A stretch of 64,000 bases of DNA, from the NCBI GenBank assembly GCA_021234155.1, contig JAJEKV010000005.1, positions 18,894,089 through 18,958,088 of the forward strand, given 5' to 3'. This document shows positions 1 to 10,391 of this stretch, piece after piece. The translations under genes were made by a program, and so were the position numbers. The notes below the pieces were generated by a model that had not been told where the DNA came from, searched no databases, and was given only the letters and a program-made list of their open reading frames with translations. How positions within the stretch are numbered: position 1 is the first letter of the stretch; the number at the start of each line of letters is the position of its first letter. This DNA comes from Isoetes taiwanensis. Its lineage: Eukaryota > Streptophyta > Lycopodiopsida > Isoetales > Isoetaceae.

Positions 1-55
1 ATGTGAGCTTTTTTATCTGCCTTTGGTAACAAAGCGGTTGATCATCTATCAAAGC

Positions 56-1663
56 CTAACAAATGGGGGCTGATGGGGAATACCTCCTCCCTTCTATCGA
101 TCCTTTCTCTAGTGTTCTCAAGCACTTGAAAATAGAGCTCACATGGAAGTTTGGATCATCCCTCCATAGATCAAGCACAAAATGACCATAGGTTCCAGTT
201 CCATGCCCATGTGTTAAGACACCCACCAGACTTTTTTGACAACGCTTGGGTAAAGGATCTAGCTTTGGCAAGAAAGTCTTTTGTTGGTCCATCTTATCAT
301 GAATTATACACAAAAATCTGTCAGGCTGCATCTGAGAAAATGTTCTCCACTGCCAATACAACTGTCTACATGATATTTGGTCCCTTTGGTGATCGGCAAA
401 TTGCTCCCTAATTGCCATTCTTTCTTTTTCTATTGAAGTTGATGCAAGTGTATCCTTGAGTTAAATGCAAGTGTTGCACTTTGAGAATGGCATGTGTTGC
501 AGGACACTCACGTCTGAGAAGTGAGTGCTCCATAACTTGCTGAAATGTGATTGAGAAAGAGGCCTACCTCCAGTAGTTTCTAGGATGGAGTTGACCTCTT
601 TAAGGCACTCTTTTTGGATATAATGTTGTGGCAACACCCTTTACACCACTCGCACACCGTGCTCGTTCACCTTCGACTTGTGGGGCATATATTGAGACAT
701 GTATCTCACAAAGCTCTCGAAGACTGCAATGGCCTTGAGAGTGTTTGCTCTAGGTTTCAAAGTGAGTGCATTGCCATGTTGGAACAACCTATGCCATTTT
801 CTAACCTGTTCCCAGTATCTGTAGAATGAAGACTTGCTCACGCCAAGAATCCATCTCAATGATCTCATACATACCTTCAGGCCCCTCAATTGATATAGTA
901 ACCTTCCTGTGTTTTCATCATAGCTGGAATTTCTACACAAGGAGTAGATGAAATTAATCCTATCTTTTTGAAGTTGTCCAATGTATTGAGACCTTATCTG
1001 CACTACGTCATCCACACTGTACTGGACTGTGCAATCTAGGTTGCAACACTCTTGTCCCCTAATTGCCCCCATGTTTTCTTTGGTTGGGGCCATACTTTCC
1101 ATCCTTTCTAAATATTTGTCACTTCTAGGCCTCTTGGGCACCCTTGGCTGCCTTTTATGAAAAACATAGCGCCTCTTCCTTGTGATCAAAGGATGCGCAT
1201 CCACCACCAAATCTTCCACATGGCCTGGGGTGGGCCTTGGGGTATCTAGTTCAGTAGGGACTTCCAAACTCTCACCATTCTTGTGTGTAATATATCTTAT
1301 TGGCCATCTTAACTGTGTTTGGGACTCCAACAAGCCATAGCACACAATGCAATCACTAGAGCTTCCCTGGGACATGATTGTATCAACTTGGATAAGAAGC
1401 TTCACAATACCAACTCCAAGATGATCATCTCCCAGCCTTTCATCATTCACACTATCAAAAGGATCAACTGCAGTTATGATGCCCTCTGCAAATACCGTCT
1501 CGTTGCAAGGGTGCAACAATAAGCAGGCCATCTTCCTCCATTGGAGCCTAGGGCAATGTCCTGTGCTGGGCTTCGTTGGCTCCATTTTGCTCATCTCACA
1601 TGCTCCCTGAATGAAAGAGCACACATTAAAACCATATACAACCATTAAAACCATTAAATCCAT
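56..1663 (-). pseudogene. DUF7869-like transposase-type gene, degraded
   Basis: A 340-codon frame runs from an ATG at 1663 to a stop at 641, and a second frame runs from 418 to 56. Between them (about 600-420) all frames carry readable scraps such as HFSKLWSTHFSD and KCNTC, separated by stops and frameshifts. The first part has a CC-x3-C motif near residue 207 (ECCNLDC) followed by RINFIYSLC and a helix-turn-helix-like LRWILGVSKSSFYRYW. The second part has IIHDKMDQQKT and VLTHGHGTGTYGHFVLD, which may hold acidic catalytic residues. From memory this order matches proteins with a DUF7869 domain, abundant in ferns, lycophytes, mosses and some animals and probably derived from DNA-transposon transposases. 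The 3' end may continue past the left window edge. The family call is from motif recognition only; the broken state is seen directly. Confidence 0.6.
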
Positions 1664-1835
1664 TTAAACCACTAAAACAATTTAAACCACACAGAACCAT
1701 TACAACCATATAACCATTAAAAACATTAAAACCATATAACCATTAAAAACATTATAACATTATAACCATTGGAACATTATAAAACATTGGAACATTATAA
1801 AACATTGTAACCATTGGAACATTATAAAACATTAA
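1625..1835. repeat. AT-rich degenerate tandem repeat (ACCATTAAAA type)
   Basis: About 20 imperfect copies of a 9-14 bp unit of the type aaccattaaaac / aacattataa lie directly upstream of the minus-strand ORF that starts at 1663. Microsatellite-like, with no coding signal. Confidence 0.8.
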
Positions 1836-2376
1836 AACATTTTAACGTCCACGTGGCGCTTCGTCAGCGACCGCTGACATGGCCACGTCAGCATTCCGGA
1901 CACCCAGGTCACAGATGGCATGGCCCACACGTGACAAGGTGTCATAACGGCAACTTTATCGAGGTTCGAGGGTGCAGCCAGAAATAACTGCACCCTCTTC
2001 CTCTTCCCCCGCGACCCATTCATCCTCTTTCTCTGTTCAGTTTTTCTATTCCATCTCCGGAGCTCCCCCTTGGCGATCGATCTATTCCACCAATTCCGAC
2101 TTCTTCTTATGACAGCAGACTGGTCGACGGATCGCGACGCTTCCAGCGCCGAGGTTTTCGCGCAGTTCGAGTGTTTGAGCGGGCGTTACTGTCTAAGAAG
2201 AAAGTGAGGTTCTTCTTTGTAAGTTTTTAGCTTCTTTTACTGCTTCTTTTTAGTTTTTTGTAAGTCCTTTACTGCACTCTTACTTATATTCTTTTATTTA
2301 GAGGCTCTTAATATCCCCTGATACAATTTCCAGCCCGACAAATCCTTATTCTCGCTTTGCAAACGCCTGTAGCCAC
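1836..2376. other. Unassigned intergenic DNA, GC-rich then T-rich
   Basis: The first 200 bases are GC-rich and contain G-box-like CACGTG cores (tccacgtggc near 1849, cacacgtgac near 1926). They could be a promoter for the minus gene ending at 641 or the terminal part of a DNA transposon. The rest is T-rich with short open frames. No gene is supported. Confidence 0.3.
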
Positions 2377-2640
2377 ATGGAATCGAACACGGGAGCTTCC
2401 TCCTCATCCAACAAATCTTCCAGGTATGTTTTTTTAATATCATACTGTTTTTTAATATCTCATTTATCTCCACTGTTTCACTCTGTTTCACATGTTGTCT
2501 CTGTTTTCTGTTTTCCTTTTGTTTTGTTTTTTGTTCTTGTTTTCTTTTTCTTAGTTTTTGTTGAATTGAATACCTTGTACAGGCATAAGTGAGACTAGTG
2601 GTAAGAGTAGTGGCAAGCAACCGAATTAGGAATCCTCAGA
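2377..2640 (+). other. Possible short exons of an unidentified plus-strand gene
   Basis: An ATG at 2377 opens a Ser/Asn-rich stretch (MESNTGASSSSNKSSR) that runs into a good plant donor (ccag/gtatgt at about 2423). After a T-rich intron-like stretch an acceptor (cttgtacag at about 2581) is followed by another Ser/Gly/Lys-rich stretch (SETSGKSSGKQPN), which soon meets a stop. The pattern suits the disordered N-terminus of a spliced gene, but the frame does not stay open and no domain is visible. Confidence 0.2.
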
Positions 2641-2863
2641 GACAGGTGATAGGAAGAAAAATATTGCAGAGCAGTAACAGAACATTACTATGAATGATTC
2701 ACAAAAGAAATTGCTAAACTGTCTATGAATGTTTCATAACAGAACTAACTATGAATGAATGTTTCTAACTATCAACTAAGAATAGGAATTGCTTTATAGA
2801 ATCTGCAATTCTAACTCACAACATATCCTCCCCTGCAGGAGAGGTGCAGAAGGGAACCCGGCT
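2641..2863. other. Unassigned AT-rich spacer
   Basis: Contains a short repeat of aactatgaatg and an acceptor-like cccctgcag near 2831-2839. No coding signal recognised. Confidence 0.3.
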
Positions 2864-3758
2864 TTCTCGACTGGCGAGTCGAGAATGCCTCGGCTTGCCA
2901 ACAATCCAGGAAGTACAGGCCTTCTTCTCGACTCGCGAGGCGAGAATAGGGAGTGTACACTCTGGACTATTGGCTGGTTGAGGAATTTTTGAATTGCGAG
3001 TCGAGAACGCACACAGCCAATGCGCCTGTGTCCGGTCGCAGGTGCCTCCACCCAGTCCGAGCCACTCTCCTTCGGACCATCTTCATCGAATATTGCGAAG
3101 AGGACTGGCTCCGACTGGGTGGGGCCTCAGCGACTAACCACAGACGTGCTGGCTGATTTCTCGACTCATGAGTCGAGAAAACTTGCTGGTCTCACACACA
3201 GCGATGCCGGCTCGAGTGCATTCTCACAGCAGCCTGCAGACAGTCTGAGCCACTCTCCTTCGAACTATCTTGCTCGACTATTGCGAAGGGAAGTGGCCCT
3301 GACTGTCTGCAGGCCTCTGGGTCTGGCTCGCTGTCTGCATTCTCGACTCGCGAGTCGAGAGTGCCTTAACCAGCCAGCACTCCAGGAGTACTACCTAGAG
3401 TTTTCACTGGCTAAGGCATCTTTGACTTGCGAGTCGAGAATGCAGACAGGAAGCCAACACTTGCATTCTCGACTCGCCAGTCGAGAATCCCTTAGCCAGC
3501 CCATTCTCCTGTGTCTGGTCGCAGGTACCTCTACCCAGTCAGATCCACTCTCCTTCGATCCATCTTCCTCGAATATTGCAAAGGGGAGGGGCTTGGACTG
3601 GGTGGAGGCCTCTGCAACTAACCACAGGGAAACCACAGAGCTTGCTGTCTACATTCTCGACTCGCGAGTCGAGAATGCCTTAAGCACAGAGAAATGCAAT
3701 CCTTAAGGCCAGCATCCTCAAGGCGCTCTGGCTGTTTTCTCGACTCGTGGGGCGAGAA
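2864..3758. repeat. Palindrome cluster A (core CTCGACTCGCGAGTCGAG)
   Basis: A 22-bp palindrome, tt-core-aa with the 20-bp centre tctcgactcgcgagtcgaga, occurs at 2864, 2925, 3158, 3340, 3466, 3654 and 3737, with half copies near 2994 and 3427. Some copies are perfect (3654-3675). Others differ at the central bases (tggcg, catg, gccag) or in one arm (gaggcgag). Spacing is irregular, 60-230 bp. Several lie in frame within short open frames, reading SRLASRE or DSRVEN. The same palindrome returns at 6251-7025. Function unknown; the dyad would let single strands form hairpins or a dimeric protein bind. Confidence 0.9.
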
Positions 3759-3925
3759 GACCCGCTAGTCTCACAAACAGCCCAAGGTTGAGTGCATTCT
3801 CCTGTTTTTAGTCCTAGGTGCCTCTAGCTTGTCTGAGCCACTCTCCTTTGAACCATCTTCCTCGAATATTGCGAAGGGGAGTGGCCCGGGCTGGGTGGAG
3901 ACCTCTGCAACTAACCACATGGGGG
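3055..3925. repeat. Dispersed repeat interleaved with palindromes
   Basis: Four copies of a 70-90 bp unit lie at about 3055-3140, 3237-3320, 3537-3625 and 3832-3920. Each reads approximately gagccactctccttcg, then a tcgaatattgcgaa core, then gactgggtgg and cctctgcaactaaccaca. The unit is itself a weak dyad (gccactctcc ... ggggagtggc). It alternates with the 22-bp palindrome, giving a higher-order repeat. Confidence 0.75.
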
Positions 3926-3999
3926 ATGCATTTGAACCGCATCTCTAAGGCCCTAGCCCTAGCATTCCAAGCAAAAATAGAACAGGCACTTGAAACTGT

Positions 4000-4267
4000 T
4001 CGCGAGTTGCTCCGATTTATAGTTCCCTTGCTGAGCATCTCTCAACCTAGAGAGTATCTCGACGCTGAAATATGCTCAACAAGGAAACCATAAATCGGGT
4101 GAGCTGTCGAACAGTTCAATGATCAAAAGAGGGAGCTGTTCGAGTGTTACTCCGATCCATTGTTTCCGTGTCGAGCATATCTCAACCCAGAGACTATATT
4201 TCATCTCTTGACGCTGAAATATGCTGGACAAGGAAACAATAAATCCGTCGAGCTTTCGAGCAGTTCC
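4000..4267. repeat. Tandem duplication of about 130 bp
   Basis: Two diverged copies (about 4000-4111 and 4136-4267) share the order cgagttgctccgat, tttccgtgtcgagcat-like, tctcaaccta-gaga, gacgctgaaatatgct, aacaaggaaac, gagctttcgagcagttc. Coding capacity is not evident. Confidence 0.7.
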
Positions 4268-4326
4268 ATGTTCTAAACACATCTGGCATGTTCTACACAC
4301 ATAATGAAACAGGCATCTCTGAAACT

Positions 4327-4633
4327 CACCTCTTCACGCAGGAATTCCTTGGGCCATTGTATCAGAGATCCCGCAGCCTCACCGAGAGTCTTCGCTTCTT
4401 CTGTTGGCCTCATCAACAATGCTTCCGCATCAAATACTTGTATCAAAGCGATTCTCGTGTATCCCTCTTCCATGGCACGGCAGTGAAGAGTTCCCGTGTG
4501 TTGCAGCTCCTCTCCGCTTGCTACCTTAGCCACGTGCTCATCGATCAAATCAACTATTTGCAAAAAGACACACAGTTAGAAATAGACAGAGAGTAAGGCG
4601 TTGTTTGGAGCTTACAGCATCGTGGCGCCATCC
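4327..4633 (-). CDS. Candidate first two exons of an unknown minus-strand gene
   Basis: An ATG at about 4633 starts a very short exon (MAPRC) ending at a GTAAGC donor. An acceptor (ttgcaaatag) near 4553 opens a second exon of about 75 codons (DLIDEHVAKVASGEELQHTG ... SLIQWPKEFLREE), which ends exactly at a consensus donor (gaag/gtgagt, about 4327). Joined, the two exons stay in frame. The product is charged and probably helical, with no recognised domain. Later exons would lie beyond the palindrome cluster at 2.9-3.8 kb, but I could not place them. The gene is divergent from the plus-strand candidate starting at 4930, about 300 bp away, so the two could share a promoter. Confidence 0.35.
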
Positions 4634-4929
4634 GTGAACTCGCGAGCAATCGATCTCCGCCTCCGGTCACTGTGCGCCCCGCTGCCGAACTAAGCGCCCG
4701 GAAATCTCCACTGCGCTCACTAAGTCCCTGGAAATGGATGAATTTAGAATTGGTGTTTGGGCAGGCTAAAGCTGGCCGTGCTGTACCCTTAGCCCGCTTT
4801 TTTTCCTTGAATGATTGTGTGTCCTTAATTTCAAATTTAAGAACACGCCCGACCTTTTTTACGTGCAGTCCTAAAACCTCCAAGGCGCGAAAGAGGCTCA
4901 ATTTACAAGGGAATTCGAGCAGCAAGAAG

Positions 4930-5335
4930 ATGCGGGGGCATACAAATATGGCGACTCCATCGAAGAAGCGAGGTGCCAGAGCAGAAGCTGGTTCAAGCGG
5001 CACCAAGAAAAGAAAGACATTGACTCCAGGTGAGCTCTCAGTTTTGTGTTCGGTCAGGATAGCTTTACTGATCCATCCTTCTGTCTTGCAGCATTCACTG
5101 GGAGATGCTAGTGATCACTGGTTGAACTCCGTTCTTCGTTATCGAGGGATTGGAGACAGGTACACCAGCAGATTCTTGGTGGTATGTCGAAGTATCAATA
5201 AGTGGAAAGGAGAAAGATTTGTTTCTGTGACAAAGGGATAAGAAGAGCTCCGGCGACAAGTACAAGAAGGTCGGTGTTGTGCTCTCCGTCTCTGCGCCAG
5301 ATTCGAAGCATCTTACATTGTATGTGGAAGACTGC
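4930..5335 (+). CDS. Candidate 5' exons of a spliced gene
   Basis: ATGs at 4930 and 4948 open a Lys/Arg-rich tail (MATPSKKRGARAEAGSSG) ending at a donor (ctccag/gtgagc, 5029/5030). An acceptor (gtcttgcag, 5091) is followed by an open stretch reading SLGDASDHWLNSVLRYRGIG, then a donor near 5177 (ttggtg/gtatgt). A third stretch (about 5245-5333, KKVGVVLSVSAPDSKHL) ends at gg/gtaagt. The first junction puts the second exon out of frame, so the splice model is wrong or the gene has decayed. A nuclear or DNA-binding role is only a guess from the basic start. Confidence 0.35.
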
Positions 5336-5604
5336 CTAAAGGGTAAGTTCTACCACACGAAGAAGTTATCAGTATCTAATTACTCTCACTCTTCAATGAG
5401 CAAGTCGAAGGGGACCGACAAAAGGCCGGCGCCTTTAAATTGTCAGAACCTTGGGTGGAAGGATCTGGAAGGGATGAAGGAGGCCGGAACCCTGACATCC
5501 AGGGAGCTTGGAATGGAGATTTTCAGGGTGAGGGAGAAGCTGTTCAACACCGGGAGCTTTACGTCCAGTGTGCTAAAGACTCTAAAGCTCGGCAGTTACC
5601 AAGG

Positions 5605-6226
5605 ATGTTGTAGTTCAGAAAGAAAAAACTCCAGACAGGACTGCAGATGAAGCAGATGAGAGTACACGGGAGGATTCAGATGCTGAAGATGAGGAAGATA
5701 TGGTCGACTCCCAATTCTTAGATTCAGATGAGCAGATTAGGAAATCACAGAGAGGGGCCCAGAAGATGGAGCGGCTGGCTCAGTATTATCCATTGGGGAT
5801 ATCACACAAGCTGCTGCTGGACATCAGACGCCTGAAGGTTTGCACAGGAGATGCCGTCTTGTTCAACCACAGGGAATTTAATCCAGCACACATGCTGGAG
5901 ATTCTGAACTTGATGGTGCGGCATCCTGTTGCAGATCCAATGCCTGCGGATGTCATACCATTCAGCAGATCGACCGCTGAGTTGTTCAGCTGGAAGTCTG
6001 AGGAAGACCTGAAGGGAAAAGACGTCAGGTTTTGGGTTGTGGACGGCCAGCATTCAGTGAGGGCAGCGCAAGTATTGCAGACGGAAAAGGAAGTGCCGCA
6101 AAGGATCAAGGACAGATATTCCAAACGAGAGTGCAGAGTTCTTTCAGCGGACATGCCACCAACGGAGCTCGCTAGCATTAGCCACTGCCAGAACACAATA
6201 GCAGCAAGTGCCAGCTACATAAGGTA
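5605..6226 (+). CDS. Exon with ParB/sulfiredoxin-like DGQHR motif, unknown gene
   Basis: About 205 codons are open. First comes an acidic linker (DESTREDSDAEDEEDM around 5665-5702), then a folded-looking region (YYPLGISHKLLLDI, LFNHREFNPAHMLEILNLM). The key motif is FWVVDGQHSVRAAQVLQ at about 6032-6082, which matches the D-G-Q-H-R loop of ParB/Srx-fold nucleases and DGQHR-domain proteins, with Ser in place of the usual Arg after His. Further on are VPQRIKDRYS and PPTELASISHCQNTIAA, the latter resembling ParB helices. The exon ends at a donor-like ag/gtaaac. The motif suggests nucleotide or DNA processing, but this is one motif in an otherwise unrecognised protein. It lies between the candidate exons at 4930-5335 and 7080-7441. 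Confidence 0.4.
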
Positions 6227-6250
6227 AACAACTGTCTCTGATTCGGGGGT

Positions 6251-7025
6251 TTCTCGACTCGCGAGTCGAGAAAGCCCCCGCAACCTCTGATTTCCCGTGT
6301 TTCGAAAAACCCCAGAGAAGTAAAGAAAAGTAAAGATTGAAGGGACTTTCTCGACTCGCGAGTCGAGAAAGCCAGAGAATAAACGGGAAGAACAGTATGA
6401 AGGGGCTTTCTCGACTCCCGGGTCGAGAAAGTCCCTTCATACTTCGACTTTCCTGCGCTCCTCTGACTTTCTCGACTCGCGAGTCGAGATACCCCAGGGC
6501 AATAGAGAGAACATTAGAGATTAATGGTTGACGAGTGAAAGCATCGAGCCTTCCCATCCTTTCTTCTCTCGCCTCTTCGGGCAATGTCGTTTAGTTTATA
6601 TCCTAAGTTGCATCGTTCGAAGAGGCGGGGCAAGCAAAGATTTGGGAATGAGCGGCGCTTTCACTCTGGCCTTCACTCTCCTATCTTCTCTCCTCTTCTG
6701 TGGTATTCTCGACTCACGAGTCGAGAAAGTCCCTTCGATCTTCTCTTCTCCTCTGCTCCTCTGACTTTCCCAACTCGCGAGTCGAGAAACTCCAGGGTAA
6801 TAGGGAGAACATTAGAGATTAATGGTTGAAGAGTGAAAGCATCGAGCCTTCCCAATCTTTCTTTCCCCGCCTCTTCGGGCAATGTCGCTTAGTTTATATC
6901 CTAAGTTGCATCGTTCGAAGAGGCGTGAAAGCAAAGATTTGGGAATGCGCGATGCTTTTGCTCTGGCCTTGACTCTCCTATGTTTTCTCCTCTCCTGTGG
7001 TTATTCTCGACTCGCGAGTCGAGAA
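6251..7025. repeat. Palindrome cluster B within the presumed last intron
   Basis: The 22-bp palindrome of cluster A recurs at 6251, 6348, 6408 (centre cccggg), 6469, 6706, 6768 (one arm changed) and 7004. It sits between the exon ending at 6226 and the next acceptor near 7071-7110, so if the gene model is right the cluster is intronic. Five of the seven copies are perfect or one base off. Flanking text is often ggggctttc / gaaagtcccttc, which lengthens the dyad at some sites (6402-6436). Confidence 0.9.
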
Positions 7026-7030
7026 ACCCC
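6461..7030. repeat. Tandem duplication, period about 299 bp
   Basis: Copy one (about 6461-6759) and copy two (about 6760-7030) share the palindrome, gagaacattagagattaatgg, gcatcgagccttccca, ctcttcgggcaatgtcg and cattgtaacatcgttcgaagag-like text in the same order. Cluster B therefore grew partly by segmental duplication. Confidence 0.85.
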
Positions 7031-7079
7031 CTGCATCCTTCTATTTATTTTTTCCTTCGGGTGTTAGGAGATACTTTCA

Positions 7080-7441
7080 TGCTCTGGCATTGTGACATTT
7101 ACTGAATGCAGCCCGTATCCTGACCAGATCATACACGCTCGGCAACAGTGGAAAGCATTGGGTTGTCCTTAGCGTCCTAAAGGAAACAGGGCCCCCTCCG
7201 ATAAGTGGAAGACCTTCGAGAAACTCTGCAGATATGTTCTTCTGGAAGGCCAGAAAGATGATGAGGGAGAGGATGAAGACGAGAAGAAGAAGAGAACACC
7301 AAGAAAGGGCAGGGAATCTCTATCAGGCCAATATGACCTCATTCTTAGCACTGAGGCAGTCTGGGAGAAATGGACTGAGATATGGGCTCAATGGACAAGA
7401 GGCAAGCTGAAGGACAGCAATGGAGAATTGCCAACCAGATA
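7080..7441 (+). CDS. Candidate 3' exon of the DGQH-motif gene
   Basis: After acceptor-like sites (gggtgttag, gaatgcag at about 7110) an open stretch reads KWKTFEKLCRYVLLEG, a very acidic/basic stretch (DDEGEDEDEKKKRTPRKG), then WEKWTEIWAQWTRGKLKD and a stop at 7439-7441. One in-frame TAG lies near 7171, so there is a small intron or damage. Copia integrase sequence begins within a few bases of the stop, so the natural 3' end may have been cut off by that fragment. Confidence 0.35.
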
Positions 7442-7442
7442 G

Positions 7443-9566
7443 AGAGGGAGAGTACTTATCAAATGAGTTTAAGTATTTTTGTGCCGAAAAAGGAATTAAA
7501 AGACAGCTGACGTGTAGCTGTTCTCCTCAATAGAATAATGTCTCCGAAAGGAAAAATCGAGTCGTAATAGAAGTAGCTCGAGCAATGTTAAGGCAAAGCA
7601 AAATCTCGAGCAAAACCTTAGAAGATAAAACTCCAGGAGAGCTTTGGACAGGTAAACATCAATCTGTAAAAGCATTTAAAGTTTTTGGATGTTTAGCTTA
7701 CATAAAAATAGTGGAAGATAATAGATTGAAGTTAGATGATAAAAGCAAAGAAACTTATTTTCTTGGCTATGATAGGATGTAGGCTTTATGATCCAAGTAA
7801 AAGAGCAGTAATTGTTAGTCGAGATGTCATTTTCTTTATAAATGTATTATATGAGGATCGGGTATTTATTAATAAGCAAGATCAAGATGAAGGTAAGGAT
7901 ATTAATTTGGAACCAATAGAATATTTTGATGATGGGGAAGAAGATACAAGAACTGTTGTTGATACTCATCAAGCAGAGGAGCAAGAAGAACACGCTAAAC
8001 ATATAGATGAGACTGAGCATGATAGAACTAGTTCCCGAAGTAACGCGACGTAGGAGAAGGAGTATCTTTTGAATACAGCACAACATGGAAGGGATGCGAC
8101 TGGAAGAAGTACAAGGAGAGATGTAGCTGAAACAAGCACAAGACATGAAGAAATCCAAGAAAGTGATCAGGTAATATCAGCTCTTATGACTGTGTTAGAA
8201 TCAGAAATACCAACTAACTATAATGAAGCTATATAAAGCCCAGAGTCAGACAAATGGAAGAATGCAATGGAGACGGAATTAAGTTCTTCTGAACGAACTA
8301 AGGACATAGAAACCAGTTGATTTATTGGAAACAATTGGATTTTCAGAATTAAACAGGGGCTAGATGGACGAACACGGGAATTCAAAGCTAGACTAGTGGC
8401 AAAAGGATTTACGCAAAAGGAAGGTATTGATTATGGTGAAACTTTCTCTCCTCTTGTTAAGTTAGCAAGTATTAGAGCGATTTTGGCTATTGCTAACATG
8501 CACAATTTAGACTTACATCATATGGATGTCAGCACTTTCTAAATGCGGACTTAAAAGAAGAAATTTATATGGAACAACCTCCTGAATATGAAGGCGATGG
8601 AGATAAAGTATGGAACTGCAGAAGATAGTATACGGTCTAAAGCAAGCACCACGACAATGGTATGTATGCCTTGATGATCATTTAAAAGCACATGGCTTTG
8701 AAAAATTAAACATAGATGGAAATGTATGTGTCAAAGTATATGCAGATGATTGTGTGATGACTGCAAATTATATTAATTGCTTAAAACTTTGCATAGATAT
8801 TTTGAAGAAAAGGTTTCAAATGATGGACTTGGGGGAACTTAAACAATTATTAGGTATGGAAGTTTATAGGCATAGGGATAGGTATTTATAGCTATTGCCT
8901 AGAAAAAGAATATTTTAGATATGCTTAAAAAGTCTAAAATGGAAGAATTAAACCTGCAAACACTCTAGTAGCATCGGGGCAAAGAATTAGCTCTGAAATG
9001 TGTCCGAAAATAGAAGAAGAAAAGAATATTATGATGAATAGACCTTATAGGAAACTTATTGGACGTCTTCCATATGTATCAAACTGTACACATCCCAAAA
9101 ATTCATATGGAGTAAATATATTGAGTCAATTTTTAAACAATTCTAATGAAGAACATTGAGAATGCGTAAAACGTATTCTAAGATTTTTGAAGGGCACACA
9201 AAATTATGGACTTATTTTTAGACATGAACATAGTGTAAAATTGGAAAGTCTATTTCTTGAAGGTTTTGCAGATGTAGATTGGGGGAGGTGACGTGGATAC
9301 ATGTAAGTCAAGATTTAGATATGCATGTTTACTAGACAAGACAGCTATTGCTTGGAAAAGTAAGAAACAACCCTCTATTGCTTTTTCTACTGCAGAAGCT
9401 GAATATACAGCAATATCTTTTGCTTCTAGAGAAATAATTTGGCTTAGACGATTACTAGCAGAATTAGGTATAATGCAGAAAAAACCAATAGCATAATATT
9501 GTGATAGTACAAGCTGTATTGCCATGACTAAAAATCTAGTTTTACATGAAAGGACTAAACATACCT
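7443..9566 (+). pseudogene. Ty1/copia pol fragment (integrase, RT, RNase H)
   Basis: Sequential copia signatures are readable across several frames: the integrase end (EYLSNEF, GIKRQLT, NVSERKNRVVIEVARAML, FGCLAYIKI; 7443-7790), an acidic linker (7860-8050), RT ([38 protein letters not shown]; 8330-8900) and RNase H (AWKSKKQPSIAFSTAEAEY, LHERTKHT; 9293-9566). Frameshifts near 7780, 8540 and 8615 and many stops make it inactive. Gag, protease and both LTRs are missing, so it is truncated at both ends. It starts almost exactly at the stop of the upstream candidate gene. Confidence 0.9.
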
Positions 9567-9588
9567 AAAGTATTCTCATAGTTTGGTA

Positions 9589-10391
9589 CTAAATCATCAA
9601 AGGAGGCAAATTTCTCCCTTTGAGGTATGTAGAGATCATATTCGCCTGTCTAATCTCATAAAGAGGGTTGCTAACATGATTGTCACTAGATTCAAGAGCA
9701 TGCAACATATTCCTAGAGTTCTCAAATGCCAAATTAACAATGTCTTCCACTTCTAATTCACACAACAATGGTGCATCATCATCCAAAATGTTCAATTCAG
9801 GGCTGCCCATATTGGCTGCTCAAACACAACAATATCATGCAAGAGAACATGCTCAAACTCCTCAAGATGTGATAAGATTTACGTCATTGGACTTCAAAGT
9901 TGCTGATAAATGTGTATTCTCCAAGGTTTCATGGTTGCCTCGTGTTCCATAGCCAAAACATTCAACTCTTGTACTGTCATAGCTGCCAACATGCTCTAAT
10001 TGCTCTAAATCAAATTTAGCAATTGTATCCATGCAAGAAGACACTTTCAAAACATCATGTGAGATCTTCTTATCCTTTTCAAACATGCTGGTTGACTTAC
10101 TATTATAGCTGATTTTGCTGCACCTCTCCATAGCTGCAACTTTGATAAGAAAAAGAAGGCACATACATATACATCCAAACATTCTTCTTCTTCTTCACCT
10201 AGACATTTTTTCTGATCAAAACTCGTGTTTCCCTCATGTTTTAGTGTGCAACATGATGAGATTCCTCAAGAGCAACATTCTTTGAAAGAAACATCAATAA
10301 TTCATGTATTTCAAGAGCTTTTGTAAAAGCGTGGTGCATAGAATGAAACATATCTCTATGAAAGTACTTGAGCATCTTTTTGTGAACTTTA
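9589..10391 (-). pseudogene. Old gag-like coding sequence, distal part
   Basis: Minus-strand frames (10182-9862 and 9810-9589) read as acidic, gag-like protein (FDLEQLEHVGSYDSTRVE, LEVEDIVNLAFENSRNMLHA). Directly upstream (10391-10200) a frame with HKKMLKYFHRDMFHSMHHAF and TKALEIHELLMFLS continues in frame into 26315-26222 (TQVPEWPTLHLLWYF, VRGLKSCYK) once the 15.8-kb nested insertion with its CTTTA duplication is removed. Together with 27913-28440 this looks like one decayed retroelement gag. The family is not firmly identified. Confidence 0.5.
10387..10391. repeat. Target-site duplication CTTTA, left copy
   Basis: CTTTA here equals 26217-26221, immediately outside the two 187-bp LTRs at 10392-10578 and 26030-26216. 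This shows the LTRs belong to one insertion. Confidence 0.85.

Noticed and set aside
3020-3706. 228-codon plus-strand frame
   Set aside because: Open only because the palindromes and repeats happen to lack stops; repeated SRLASRE text is repeat translation.
4672-5241. 189-codon plus frame
   Set aside because: Crosses likely donor and acceptor sites at 5030 and 5091; the spliced reading in another frame looks more protein-like.
2864-7025. CRISPR-like array of repeated palindromes
   Set aside because: Spacing is irregular (60-230 bp), there is no leader or cas gene, spacers repeat among themselves, and the DNA is plant nuclear.
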